Assembly: GCF_009733845.1 (NCBI RefSeq)
Contig: NZ_WNXZ01000007.1
Location: 1-64,000, forward strand
DNA length: 64,000 nt
Source of the DNA: Pseudactinotalea terrae
GTDB taxonomy: Bacteria; Actinomycetota; Actinomycetes; Actinomycetales; Beutenbergiaceae
Direction of reading: 5' to 3'
The stretch's first letter is position 1; each line of letters starts with the position of its first letter. Positions 16,034 through 24,340 of this stretch are shown piece after piece. Under the pieces are notes generated by a model, which saw only the letters and a program-made list of their open reading frames with translations, ran no database searches and had not been told where the DNA came from. The translations under genes and the position numbers were made by a program.

Positions 16034-16653
16034 TCGACGACGACGCCCTCGTCCGCTCCGCCCTGCGCCTCATGCTCGACGGCGCGGACGGGATCGAGGT
16101 CGTCGCCGAGGCCGGGGACGGCGCCGAGGTGCCGGACGTGCTCGCGGCGCACCCGGCCGACGTCGTGCTCATGGACCTGCGCATGCCGCGCACCGATGGC
16201 ATCGCCGCCACGCGCGAGATGAGACGACGGCGGGACTCGCCTGCCGTCGTCGTGCTCACCACGTTCGACACCCAGGCCGAGGTGGAGGGTGCACTGGCGG
16301 CCGGCGCTGCCGGATACCTGCTCAAGGACGCCCCGCCGCAACGCATCGCGGCGGCGGTGAAGGCGGCCGCGGCCGGCGAACCGGTGCTCGCGCCGCAGGT
16401 GGCACGCCAGCTGATGGACGCCGCCGCCGCCAGCGGCTCGGCGCGTGAGCGGGCACGGGCGGCCCTCGCGACGCTGACCCCGCGCGAGCGCGACGTGGCC
16501 GAGGGCATCGGTCGCGGCGAGAGCAACGCCCAGATCGGGCGCGAGCTGCACCTCAGCGTTCCGACCGTCAAGGCCTACGCATCCAGCGTGCTCGACAAGC
16601 TCGACCTCGACAGCCGCACCCAGGTGGCGCTGCTCGTGCAGCAGGCACGCTGA
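16009..16653 (+). CDS. NarL/LiaR-type response regulator
   Basis: A 214-aa regulator. The receiver domain (residues 1-120) has the acidic pair VDDD, the phospho-acceptor Asp in VLMDLRMP, Thr in VLTTFD, and Lys in LLKD. The C-terminal LuxR-type helix-turn-helix (about 150-210) has LTPRERDVAEGIGRG and LSVPTVKAYASSVLDKL. It is the cognate partner of the kinase whose gene overlaps its start. Targets are not known; the divergent membrane protein upstream of the kinase is a candidate. Confidence 0.9.
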   Translation: MGPVRIVIVDDDALVRSALRLMLDGADGIEVVAEAGDGAEVPDVLAAHPADVVLMDLRMPRTDGIAATREMRRRRDSPAVVVLTTFDTQAEVEGALAAGAAGYLLKDAPPQRIAAAVKAAAAGEPVLAPQVARQLMDAAAASGSARERARAALATLTPRERDVAEGIGRGESNAQIGRELHLSVPTVKAYASSVLDKLDLDSRTQVALLVQQAR

Positions 16654-16685
16654 CTGCGCACCACGGCGGCGGGCCGGTCGCGATG

Positions 16686-17243
16686 TCATGCGACGCCGCG
16701 GACCCAGCCGGCGCAGTTCTGGGTGTCGTCGAGGCAGACGCGGATCCACACGTTGTGGCCTTCGGCGATGTCACCGCTGCCATCTGGCGTGCCGAGGTTG
16801 AACTTGTCGTCGACAGCGTCTGCGTAGAACGTGTCGCGATCGAGCACCCGATCGCTCGTGTCCGTCACGAGGACGTCGGCGCGGGCGATGTGATAATCCC
16901 CGGTGCGATCGGTGAGATACAGCCACTCGCCCCGCGGTGCGACCATCGCACTGATCAGCCGCTCCGGTGCATCCACGAGCCAAAGCTGTGACGAGGCCCA
17001 GTAGCCACCTGCATCGTTCGTCGCTGGACCGCGTAGCGTCGATGAGCACGTCGACTCGTTGCACACCTTCGCCGCGATGGTGATCCCGTCGGGCGTGAAC
17101 ACCTCCCCGACCTCGGGAAGGTCATCGGGGTGTGGGGTCTCGTCGACCTGAGCGCTCGCCGGCACGACCGCCACCGCGAGCAGTGTCAGTGCTCCCGCGA
17201 GCGCCGTGATGACCTGTCGGATCTTCTTCCGTGTCGTATCCAT
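16686..17243 (-). CDS. Small secreted protein with Cys pairs, unknown function
   Basis: A 185-aa protein with a clear signal peptide (MDTTRKKIRQVITALAGALT, cleavage near ASAQ) and a mature domain with four Cys (VCNESTCSS and VCLDDTQNC), which probably form disulphides. Trp and Asp are frequent (GYWASSQLWLVDA). The family is not recognised. It is convergent with the response regulator gene, 32 bases away, and transcribed alone. Confidence 0.6.
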   Translation of the reverse strand: MDTTRKKIRQVITALAGALTLLAVAVVPASAQVDETPHPDDLPEVGEVFTPDGITIAAKVCNESTCSSTLRGPATNDAGGYWASSQLWLVDAPERLISAMVAPRGEWLYLTDRTGDYHIARADVLVTDTSDRVLDRDTFYADAVDDKFNLGTPDGSGDIAEGHNVWIRVCLDDTQNCAGWVRGVA

Positions 17244-17293
17244 GCCCCTACTGGAACAAGGACCACTTTCACCTGTCTTTCATCAGCCCGGGC

Positions 17294-18622
17294 TCAGTAC
17301 CAGTAGCTCAGCACCGGCGCACTGACGGGTGCGAAAGCGAGGTCGAGCCAACGGGCAGTGCCCGGGCTCGCCTCGATCCGGCCGGCGGCGAGCAGCGTGG
17401 ACGCGGTGACACCGCCGAGCAGCAACGAGCTGAGCTCGCTGATGCCGAGGGAGACCTGGTCATCGGCGCCTGCCGAGCCTGCGCCGTCGACCTTCTCGAC
17501 CACCCCGGAACCTGCAGCGTCCACCTCGAGGCGCCAGGTGCCCTCGGCCATGCCGAGGGCGTCGGAGACCGAGAAGGTCACCGACCCCGGCACGCGATAG
17601 CGGCGCGCCTGCAGGCACCGGGCCACGTCGAGGATGCGCAGCCAGTGGTGGTCCCGCTCGGTCACGGTGAGCGCGCGCTGGTCGGCGATCATCCAGCGCA
17701 GCGGCTCGTCGAGCGCGCGGAGGCTGGTGGTGACCGTGCCGATCAGGTCGTGCTCGAGCACGTAGCGCCAGAGCGCGGCGTAGGCGTCGGTGCCGTCGGC
17801 GAGCGCAGCGACGACGTGGAGCGTGGAGCGCGTGAAGTCCGCCTCGTTCTCGCTCACCGTGTAGGCCAGGACGCCGCGCATCTCGCCCTGGGCGTCCGTG
17901 TACCGGACCGCGCGGACCTTCGGGTCGGGCTTGCCGGGCGTGAGACCGGCGAGCTCGACCCACAGCCGCGACCAGCCTTCGATGTCCCCCGGGCGGCTGC
18001 CGCGGGTGGCGGCGTTGAGGGTGTCGAGGTCGCGCTGCAGCGCCTCGCGCTCGATGTGGTCGAGGCGGCCATCGGGGCGCGGGCCGATCCAGCCGGCGCG
18101 GCGGGCGTCGATGTTCCAGCTCGCGGTGTGCGCCGCGACGCCGAACCCGTACCGCCCGTAGATCGTGGCCTCGGAGACCGTGAGGCCGGCGATCGGGACA
18201 CCGGCCTCGTGCGCTGCGCGCAGCTCGCCCTCGAGGAGCGCACGTGCGATCCCTCGACGGCGGTGGGTCGAGGACACCGTGACCGCGCTGATCGACCACA
18301 TGGGAAGGAACGAGTCGGCGTCGACGGTCACGTCCATGACCCACGCGTTCACCGTGCCCACGGGCACACCGGGCTCGGCGCCCTGCGGGTCGTGCACGCC
18401 CACCAGCCGGCTGCCGCCGAGCGAGTCCCGCCATCCCTGCGCCACCTCGGGCGTGGACCGCTCACCGAGGAAGCCGCGGCCCACGGCGTTGCGATAGCCG
18501 TCCAGCTCGTCGCCGTCGATCGGGACGATGCGGTACTCGAGGCCGCGGTCGGCCAGGGCCTGCTTCGATCGCGGGTCCAGCGGGACGTCGGGTGCGGAGG
18601 TTCGGGAGGGTGTGGCAGTCAT
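17294..18622 (-). CDS. Eis-like GNAT N-acetyltransferase
   Basis: A 442-aa acetyltransferase of the Eis class: an N-terminal GNAT domain with the acetyl-CoA loop RRRGIARALL (about residues 120-130), a second GNAT-like domain (about 185-320), and a C-terminal SCP2-like domain. The protein ends in aromatic residues (LSYWY). The family hallmark is that the terminal carboxylate takes part in catalysis. Eis enzymes acetylate amines of aminoglycosides, lysines or small molecules. The start is the ATG complementary to 18620-18622, where the GNAT domain reads through in full. Confidence 0.8.
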   Translation of the reverse strand: MTATPSRTSAPDVPLDPRSKQALADRGLEYRIVPIDGDELDGYRNAVGRGFLGERSTPEVAQGWRDSLGGSRLVGVHDPQGAEPGVPVGTVNAWVMDVTVDADSFLPMWSISAVTVSSTHRRRGIARALLEGELRAAHEAGVPIAGLTVSEATIYGRYGFGVAAHTASWNIDARRAGWIGPRPDGRLDHIEREALQRDLDTLNAATRGSRPGDIEGWSRLWVELAGLTPGKPDPKVRAVRYTDAQGEMRGVLAYTVSENEADFTRSTLHVVAALADGTDAYAALWRYVLEHDLIGTVTTSLRALDEPLRWMIADQRALTVTERDHHWLRILDVARCLQARRYRVPGSVTFSVSDALGMAEGTWRLEVDAAGSGVVEKVDGAGSAGADDQVSLGISELSSLLLGGVTASTLLAAGRIEASPGTARWLDLAFAPVSAPVLSYWY

Positions 18623-18632
18623 GACGGCCACG

Positions 18633-19589
18633 CTACTGGGCAGGGCCCAGGGCGAGCGGTATGAAATACACCCCCTTCTCGTTCTCGACGAGCCTCGCCT
18701 CCAGTCGCTCGCCCTTGCGGACGAAATCATGGACCCTGACGTAGCCGCTCACGCCCGCGAGGCGGCGCACCGCGTAGGCCGGGATCAGGCCCTGCACCCC
18801 CTCCTCGTCGACGGCGAGCGCGTAGCGCGGTCCGGTGGTGCGCACCGTGATGGTTCGGGCCGGCGGCTCTGGCTCCGCGGTGTCCGGGCCGCCGAGGTCC
18901 TCGTCGCCCTCGGGGGTGACGGTGCTCTCCAGCTCGAAGGCGAGGTGGTCGGCGAGACGGTCCACCTCCGCGAGCAGGTTGGCCATCGTGGCACCGACCG
19001 CGCTGTGGAACGGCGAGGTCTTGATGGGGGCGCCGGGCTTGTAGAGATCCTCGTGCGTGAGCTCGCCCCAGGAGTCCTGCAGCATGGTCTTGATCTGCAG
19101 CTCCACGACCACCGGGGCGTGCCCCGGGACCGTCACCGCGAACTCCAGGTGCACGGCTCGGTACCCGGAGGTCTTCGGCTCGGACACGTAGTCCTTCATC
19201 CGTTGCAGCGCGATGCCGCTCGGGATCTCGACGGTGCCCAGCCGATCGGCCAGCAGGCGCTGGTCTCTGGTGGACTTGCAGAGGACCTTCATGCCGACGA
19301 CGTCGCGCACCACCTCCTCGACCACCGCCTGGGCGGGCTGCCGCCCCGACGACGGCTCCAGCCTGCTCCGCAGCTTGTCGCCGGTCCTGCGCTGATCCTT
19401 GATGCGGTGGGGTGCCACGGTCATGCGGGAGACATCGGCACCGTCGAGCAGCTCGGCGCACTGCGCGGTCAGCCACGCACCCAAGGTGCTGGCAGCCAGG
19501 TCCCATGCTCGGCGTCGCTTCGCGTAGACGGCGTCGACGAGCTCACCGAGACCATCGGGCTCCTCGCCCGGGCCGCCGTCGTCAGTCAT
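18633..19589 (-). CDS. RelA/SpoT-domain alarmone synthetase with C-terminal OB-like domain
   Basis: A 318-aa protein without an HD hydrolase domain. The synthetase core spans about residues 55-200: HRIKDQRRTGDKL, DVVGMKVLC, KTSGYRAVHLEF and the substrate motif VELQIKTMLQDSWGELTHED. These are the positions expected for (p)ppGpp synthesis. An acidic linker (about 225-250) is followed by a beta-rich domain (about 255-318) that looks like an S1 or OB fold. Its start overlaps the stop of the hydrolase gene by four bases. It could be a small alarmone synthetase or a toxic relative; no clear antitoxin gene is adjacent. Confidence 0.75.
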   Translation of the reverse strand: MTDDGGPGEEPDGLGELVDAVYAKRRRAWDLAASTLGAWLTAQCAELLDGADVSRMTVAPHRIKDQRRTGDKLRSRLEPSSGRQPAQAVVEEVVRDVVGMKVLCKSTRDQRLLADRLGTVEIPSGIALQRMKDYVSEPKTSGYRAVHLEFAVTVPGHAPVVVELQIKTMLQDSWGELTHEDLYKPGAPIKTSPFHSAVGATMANLLAEVDRLADHLAFELESTVTPEGDEDLGGPDTAEPEPPARTITVRTTGPRYALAVDEEGVQGLIPAYAVRRLAGVSGYVRVHDFVRKGERLEARLVENEKGVYFIPLALGPAQ

Positions 19590-20455
19590 CGGGGCCCTGA
19601 GTCCAGCACCTCGCGCAGCTTCTCGGCGAACGCCGCCGGGTCGTTGTTCGGCGCCCAGTCGTTGACGGTGAAGCCGCCGTGGTCGCCGGGGAACACGACC
19701 GGGTCGACACCGAGCAGCGCGCCGAGCGCCTCGCCACCGCGGCGGGCCATCGAGCCGGCCCCCTCCGCACCGATGGCCGGCACGATCCGGACGCCGGTGG
19801 CCTTCAGCGCCTCCGCGTCGGGTAGGTAGGGCGGCATCGCCATGTTGTGGGCCAGCAGCGGGTCCTCGCGGAAGCCGTCATCCTCTGTGGGGAGGCCGAA
19901 CTGGGCCGGGTCGGGCTCCGGGCGATCCAGGTACTCCTGGGTGAATTCCCCGGTGTGCATGACCAGCTGCATGAACTTCGCCATCGCCGGCCCGAAGCCC
20001 CGCTGCTGATAGGTCTCGACGATGTCCGCGCTCACCTGCCGGAGGACATCGGCATCCGGCAGCAGCAGTGTGAGCGGCGGCTCGTGCGCGACCAGCGTGC
20101 GCACATCGCCAGGGTGGGCGATCACCCAGGGCAGCGCCGCCTGCGCACCGCCGCTGGATCCGAACGCGTCGACAGGGCCGCGCCCGGCTGCCTCGACCAC
20201 CCGGTGCAGGTCGTCGCCGTGGATCTCCACGCTGACCTCGCCACCCTCGGTGAGATGGCTGCGCTCCATCATGCGGGGGTCGTAGGTGATGACCACGCGG
20301 TCGTCGAGAAGCGAGACCAGCCGCTCGAAACCGGAGGCGCCCATCGGGGATCCGAAGACGAACAGCGGCGGGTGCTCGCTGAGCTGCTGCGGCTCGTGGA
20401 TGTCATAGGTCAGCACCGCTCCGGGCACCTCGAGGGTGTGCGTGGTCGTGGGCAT
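19586..20455 (-). CDS. Alpha/beta-hydrolase
   Basis: A 289-aa hydrolase. The nucleophile elbow is DAFGSSGGAQA (Ser about residue 97), the oxyanion region is FGSPMGASGF, and a late His lies in GDHGGFT. The Asp of the triad is less clear. Substrate unknown. The start is the ATG complementary to 20453-20455. The stop overlaps the start of the alarmone synthetase gene (ATGA), so the two are made as a unit, which is an uncommon pairing. Confidence 0.75.
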   Translation of the reverse strand: MPTTTHTLEVPGAVLTYDIHEPQQLSEHPPLFVFGSPMGASGFERLVSLLDDRVVITYDPRMMERSHLTEGGEVSVEIHGDDLHRVVEAAGRGPVDAFGSSGGAQAALPWVIAHPGDVRTLVAHEPPLTLLLPDADVLRQVSADIVETYQQRGFGPAMAKFMQLVMHTGEFTQEYLDRPEPDPAQFGLPTEDDGFREDPLLAHNMAMPPYLPDAEALKATGVRIVPAIGAEGAGSMARRGGEALGALLGVDPVVFPGDHGGFTVNDWAPNNDPAAFAEKLREVLDSGPR

Positions 20456-20576
20456 CGGATCCTCCGGTCGTCGGGCCACCACGGTATGCGGGGCCTCCGA
20501 CACTCTCAACGGGTTCGAGGAGGCAACGCGCCGGCGCGCGCGTTCGAGGTGCTGCGGGACGAGCTGCACGAGCGAG

Positions 20577-21395
20577 CTACGACAGCACGTCCTTGGTGGT
20601 GAACCGCCCGTAGGCGAGCGCGCCGAAGAAGGCCACGTAGGCGCCCTGCAGCGCGGCGTTCTCGGTGAACGAGGTCCACACGATCGGGGTGCGCAGCAGG
20701 TCCGCGAACCCGAGCCAGTGGTGGGTGAACAGCCAGGGGTGCAGCCACGCCAGCTGGTCGAGCTGGCCCAGCACCTGCGCCACGATCGTGAGCACCGCGA
20801 CCGCGGCCATGGCCCCCACGCCGGCGTCGGTGAGCGTGGAGATGAACTGCCCGATGGCGGCCAGCCCGATCATGCAGATCGTCACGTGGGCACCGACGAG
20901 CAAGGACCGCAGGACCGCATCCCCGACGCCGATCGTGTCGCCCGAGAGCAGGGTCGCCTCGCCGGTCCCGAACAGCGCGGCGCCGATCGCCCACCCCACC
21001 AGCAGCACCGTGCCGCTCGCCACCACGGCGAACACCACGGTGGTCAGGTACTTCACCACCAGCAGCCGCACCCGCCCGGCGGGCGCGACCAGCAGGTAGC
21101 GCAGCGTCCCGAGCGAGGCCTCGCCGGCGATCGTGTCGCCCGAGACCACCGCGATCGTCAGCGGCATGAACAGCGGCGTGGTCATCACGAGCGCCGTCAC
21201 GGCCACGAACATCCCGTTGTTCGTCACCTGATCCAGGAACGGTGGCCCCTCGCCCGGGCCGGGCGGGTCCGAGGACAGCCGCACCACCACCGCCATGAGG
21301 ATCGGGATCGAGGCCAGCGCCGCCAGCATCGCCCACGTGCGCCACCGGCGGAACAGCACCCGCAGCTCCGAGCCGAGCAGACGTTCACCGCGCAA
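20577..21395 (-). CDS. ABC exporter permease (ABC-2 type)
   Basis: A 272-aa integral membrane protein with six transmembrane segments and a large first extracytoplasmic loop (residues 40-60), as in BcrB/NatB-type exporters. The inferred start is TTG complementary to 21393-21395, overlapping the upstream ATPase gene by 11 bases; the basic segment MRGERLLGSELRVLFRRW then leads into the first helix. It is the third gene of a coupled set: LolA-like protein, ATPase, permease. Confidence 0.78.
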   Translation of the reverse strand: MRGERLLGSELRVLFRRWRTWAMLAALASIPILMAVVVRLSSDPPGPGEGPPFLDQVTNNGMFVAVTALVMTTPLFMPLTIAVVSGDTIAGEASLGTLRYLLVAPAGRVRLLVVKYLTTVVFAVVASGTVLLVGWAIGAALFGTGEATLLSGDTIGVGDAVLRSLLVGAHVTICMIGLAAIGQFISTLTDAGVGAMAAVAVLTIVAQVLGQLDQLAWLHPWLFTHHWLGFADLLRTPIVWTSFTENAALQGAYVAFFGALAYGRFTTKDVLS

Positions 21396-22368
21396 CGTCG
21401 AACCCCTCCCCGGTCAGGGCCACGAACCGGTCCTCGAGGCTCGGGCGCTCGACGTCGAAGCCGCGCACCCGCACGTCGGCACGCACGAGGGCGGCGACGA
21501 CGTCCTCGGCGGCCGGCCCGTCGTCGGGCAGCGGCGCCACGACCTCCGCGTCGCCGGCACGATGCGCCGCGAGGTCGCTCGGACCCACCTCGAGACCGAG
21601 GTGAGCGAGCTCGCTCACGCAACGATCGCCGTCGGGAGTGATCACCCGGACCACGCGAGAACCGGTGCCACGGAGCTCGTCGAGGCTGCCCTGCGCCACG
21701 AGCGAGCCCACGTGCATCACGGCCGCGTGGGTGCAGATCTGCTCGACCTCGGCGAGCAGGTGGCTGGAGACGAACACCGTGGTGCCCTCGGCGGCGACGG
21801 CGCGGATGAGCGAGCGGACCTCGCGCGTGCCCTGCGGGTCGAGGCCGTTGGTGGGCTCGTCGAGCACGAGCAGGTCGCGGGGCTCGAGGAGGGCGGCGGC
21901 GATGCCGAGGCGCTGCTTCATGCCGAGGGAGTAGGCGCGTGCCTTCTTCTTCGCGGCGTGCGTGAGACCGACGCGTTCGAGCGCCCGGGCGACCCGCTCT
22001 GCTCGGGTGGCGGGGTCGGCGTGGCGGTCGGCGGCGTCGAAGCGGCGCAGATTGTCGGCGCCGGAGAGGAAAGGGTAGAACGCCGGGCCCTCGATGAGCG
22101 CGCCGACCCGGGGCAGGGCCTCGCGGAGCCGGGTGGGCACGTCGTGGCCGAGGAGGCGCGCGCTGCCGCTGGTCGCGGCGGCGAGGCCGAGCAGCACCCG
22201 GATGGTGGTGGTCTTGCCGGAGCCGTTGGGGCCGAGGAAGCCGAAGACGGCGCCGCGCGGCACGGCGAGGTCGATGCCGTTGACGGCGATCTGCTGCCCG
22301 AAGCGTTTGGTCAGTCCCGTGGTCGCGATCGCGAGATCGCCGGGTTCCGCCTCAGCGGTCTCGCTCAC
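21385..22368 (-). CDS. ABC exporter ATP-binding protein (BcrA/NatA-like)
   Basis: A 327-aa ATPase with Walker A (GPNGSGKTT), the Q-loop region, signature YSLGMKQRLGIAAALL, Walker B (LLVLDEPTNGLD) and the switch His (VSSHLLAE). A C-terminal extension of about 90 residues is typical of the BcrA/DrrA group. The start overlaps the stop of the LolA-like gene by four bases. It would drive the permease encoded next. Substrate not identifiable. Confidence 0.9.
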   Translation of the reverse strand: MSETAEAEPGDLAIATTGLTKRFGQQIAVNGIDLAVPRGAVFGFLGPNGSGKTTTIRVLLGLAAATSGSARLLGHDVPTRLREALPRVGALIEGPAFYPFLSGADNLRRFDAADRHADPATRAERVARALERVGLTHAAKKKARAYSLGMKQRLGIAAALLEPRDLLVLDEPTNGLDPQGTREVRSLIRAVAAEGTTVFVSSHLLAEVEQICTHAAVMHVGSLVAQGSLDELRGTGSRVVRVITPDGDRCVSELAHLGLEVGPSDLAAHRAGDAEVVAPLPDDGPAAEDVVAALVRADVRVRGFDVERPSLEDRFVALTGEGFDVAR

Positions 22369-23405
22369 TCAGCGGCCGCGGCCTGGAGCCGCTCGAGCGG
22401 CACTGCCCCGACGAGCACGCGCCCGTCGTCGGTGATGAGGGCGTTGACGAGGTCGGTGCTGAGCAGGCGACCGCCGTCGACGGCGGTGGTCAGCTGCGCG
22501 AGCAGCGGCTCGCTGGCGATGTCGCCGGCCTCGAGCACGGCCACGGACTCCCAGCCCTCGCCGATCACGGTGGGCTGGGGCTTGTCGGTGGGCTCGCTGC
22601 CGTGGTCGCCGGTCGGCGGGGTGACCTCCTCGACCTCCGCGTCGGCCGGCGGGGTGAAGGTGAACAGGTCGGCGTCGGGGGCACCGAGGTCGAGCGAGGT
22701 GTAGGCGAGCTGGAAGGCGGGGGCGTCCTCGCCGCGGGCGGTCACGGTGACGCGCAGCGGCTGGCCGGTCTCGCCGTCGACGGCGATCGCGACCTCGCCC
22801 ACGAGGGTGGCGTCGGTGCGCGGGGTCAGCACCAGGTCGTAAGCGGCGCGGCCGGCGACCTCGACGTCATCACGGACGCTGAGATCGGTGGTGGGGCCGG
22901 CGGCTTCGATGATGCGGTCGGCGACGGCGTCAGGGGTGAGCTGCTGCTGATCGGGCGCCGCGGCGTGGGCGCCCTCGGGGATGGTGGTGTGCGTGGCGGC
23001 GTTCTCGCTGGAGTCGTACGCCCAGACCTCCGTGCCGTTGACGATGAGGTCGCGCTCGCCGAAGGACTCGAAGACCTGCAGCCGCGCCTGGTGCTCCTCG
23101 CCCACGAACACGCGGCCGGAGTGGTCGCTGGTGAGGGCGTCGAGCGCGGCGGTGACGGCGGCCGCGTCGCCCTCGCCGGCGGGCAGGTCCACACCGCCGG
23201 GCAGCGACGGCAGGCCGAGGTCGGAGCTCTGCTCGAACTCGCCGGAGAAGGGCTGGTGCTCGCGGTCGGCGAGCAGCGTGAGGATCTCCTCGGGGGTGCG
23301 TTCCGGGAGCTCGTCGGCGCCGGCGGCCGAGGCGAGGGCCACCGACCCTGCGATGACGAGCGGGACCGCAGCGGCGGGTAGCCAGCGGGTCAGCGTGCGT
23401 GCCAT
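22365..23405 (-). CDS. Exported LolA-like (DUF2092/RseB-type) protein
   Basis: A 346-aa protein with a signal peptide (MARTLTRWLPAAAVPLVIAG, cleavage near AGADE) and a half-barrel LolA-like domain. The pattern FSGEFEQSSDLGLP, then WAYDSSENAATH, then AYDLVLTPR and the ADLFTFTPP ending is typical of actinobacterial LolA-like lipoprotein or sigma-regulator proteins. A C-terminal beta segment (residues 280-346) follows an acidic linker. It is coupled to an ABC exporter, which suggests it handles a lipid-like or lipoprotein substrate outside the membrane. Confidence 0.65.
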   Translation of the reverse strand: MARTLTRWLPAAAVPLVIAGSVALASAAGADELPERTPEEILTLLADREHQPFSGEFEQSSDLGLPSLPGGVDLPAGEGDAAAVTAALDALTSDHSGRVFVGEEHQARLQVFESFGERDLIVNGTEVWAYDSSENAATHTTIPEGAHAAAPDQQQLTPDAVADRIIEAAGPTTDLSVRDDVEVAGRAAYDLVLTPRTDATLVGEVAIAVDGETGQPLRVTVTARGEDAPAFQLAYTSLDLGAPDADLFTFTPPADAEVEEVTPPTGDHGSEPTDKPQPTVIGEGWESVAVLEAGDIASEPLLAQLTTAVDGGRLLSTDLVNALITDDGRVLVGAVPLERLQAAAAE

Positions 23406-23504
23406 GGAGATCACTCCCAGAGGTTGATGTGCCTGCCTCGACGGTACGTCGCGGTTCGCGGAATGACTACCCCTCTGGAGGGGGATCTGTTGTGGAGGTC
23501 TTGT

Positions 23505-23530
23505 CTGTCCACAGGTGGACGTTGTCCACA
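23505..23530. promoter_or_regulatory. Two DnaA-box-like sequences upstream of the LolA/ABC operon
   Basis: CTGTCCACA (23505-23513, one mismatch) and TTGTCCACA (23522-23530, exact) stand 17 bases apart, about 100-125 bases upstream of the LolA-like start. GTCCAC-AG-GTGGAC (23508-23521) is an inverted repeat. Apart from this, 23406-23758 shows no gene. Confidence 0.35.
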
Positions 23531-23758
23531 GAAAGTGCCGATCTGAGCCTCGGCCCGAGCGGGCGCCGTCGCGATCTCGGCAGCCTGGACCGATGGCTGA
23601 CACAGACGAGGCGAGGTTCCCGTGGTGATCGCGATCGACGAAGGGCTCGGGGAGGGGTGCGACGCGCCGCGGCCGTCGCGTGGTGGGCGAACGAGGGACG
23701 CTGACCCGGGGGTCGCGGCGGCACGGGGCGAATGGGATTCAGTTGGTAGCCCGTTCCC

Positions 23759-23998
23759 ATGAAGGCGACGATCGATTCTGGGGGCCGTCTCCTGCTGCCC
23801 AAGGCACTGCGAGACGCCCTGGCACTGACTCCCGGCGCCACGGTCGACATCTCTCCGTACGGCTCGGGTGTTCAGATCACACCCGGCGGACGCACGGCAC
23901 AGCTTGAGCGAGATGCCGATGGCCGCCTGGTGGCCACGAGCGGGACCGTGGTCACGGACCAGGAGATGTTCGCGCTCATCGACGCGGGTCGTCGGTGA
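23759..23998 (+). CDS. AbrB/MazE-type antitoxin (VapB-like)
   Basis: A 79-aa protein with an N-terminal swapped-hairpin DNA-binding fold (MKATIDSGGRLLLPKALRDAL, a variant of the AbrB pattern) and a short acidic C-terminal tail. It would bind its own promoter and the PIN-domain toxin encoded next. The stop overlaps the toxin start by four bases (GTGA). The toxin is truncated, so this may now be an orphan antitoxin. Confidence 0.8.
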   Translation: MKATIDSGGRLLLPKALRDALALTPGATVDISPYGSGVQITPGGRTAQLERDADGRLVATSGTVVTDQEMFALIDAGRR

Positions 23999-24282
23999 GC
24001 ATCACGGCGGTCGACACGAGCGTCGCGGTTCCGCTGCTGATGTCATCGCACATCGCCCACGCGGCTGTGAGCGCACGGGCGAGGGATCGTCCGCTGGTGC
24101 TGAGCGGCCAGGCGCTCGCCGAGACGTCCTCGGTGCTCACCCGGCTCCCGGGGGATGCCCGGGTGGCCCCGGCGGACGCCGTGACCTTGATCGACGAGAC
24201 CTTCGGTGACGCCGTGGTGCTCGATGAGATCCACCCGGCTCCGGAGCTCGGCGGGCTGATGGTGCATCTCTGGTGGGACTGA
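23995..24282 (+). pseudogene. Truncated PIN-domain toxin (VapC-like)
   Basis: A 95-aa remnant. The start of a PIN domain is clear: VDTSVAVPLL with the first catalytic Asp, then GQALAETSSVLTRLP with the conserved Glu. Intact VapC proteins run to about 130 residues and carry further catalytic Asp residues in a TYDA-type and a D-R segment. Here the frame stops after VHLWWD, before those parts. No continuation is visible before the next gene at 24341. The RNase is therefore expected to be inactive. Confidence 0.7.
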
Positions 24283-24340
24283 TGTCCGCGGAACAGCCCC
24301 GTCGCCACCGGGGTCCGGTGCGACGTGCCACTGTGAGCGC

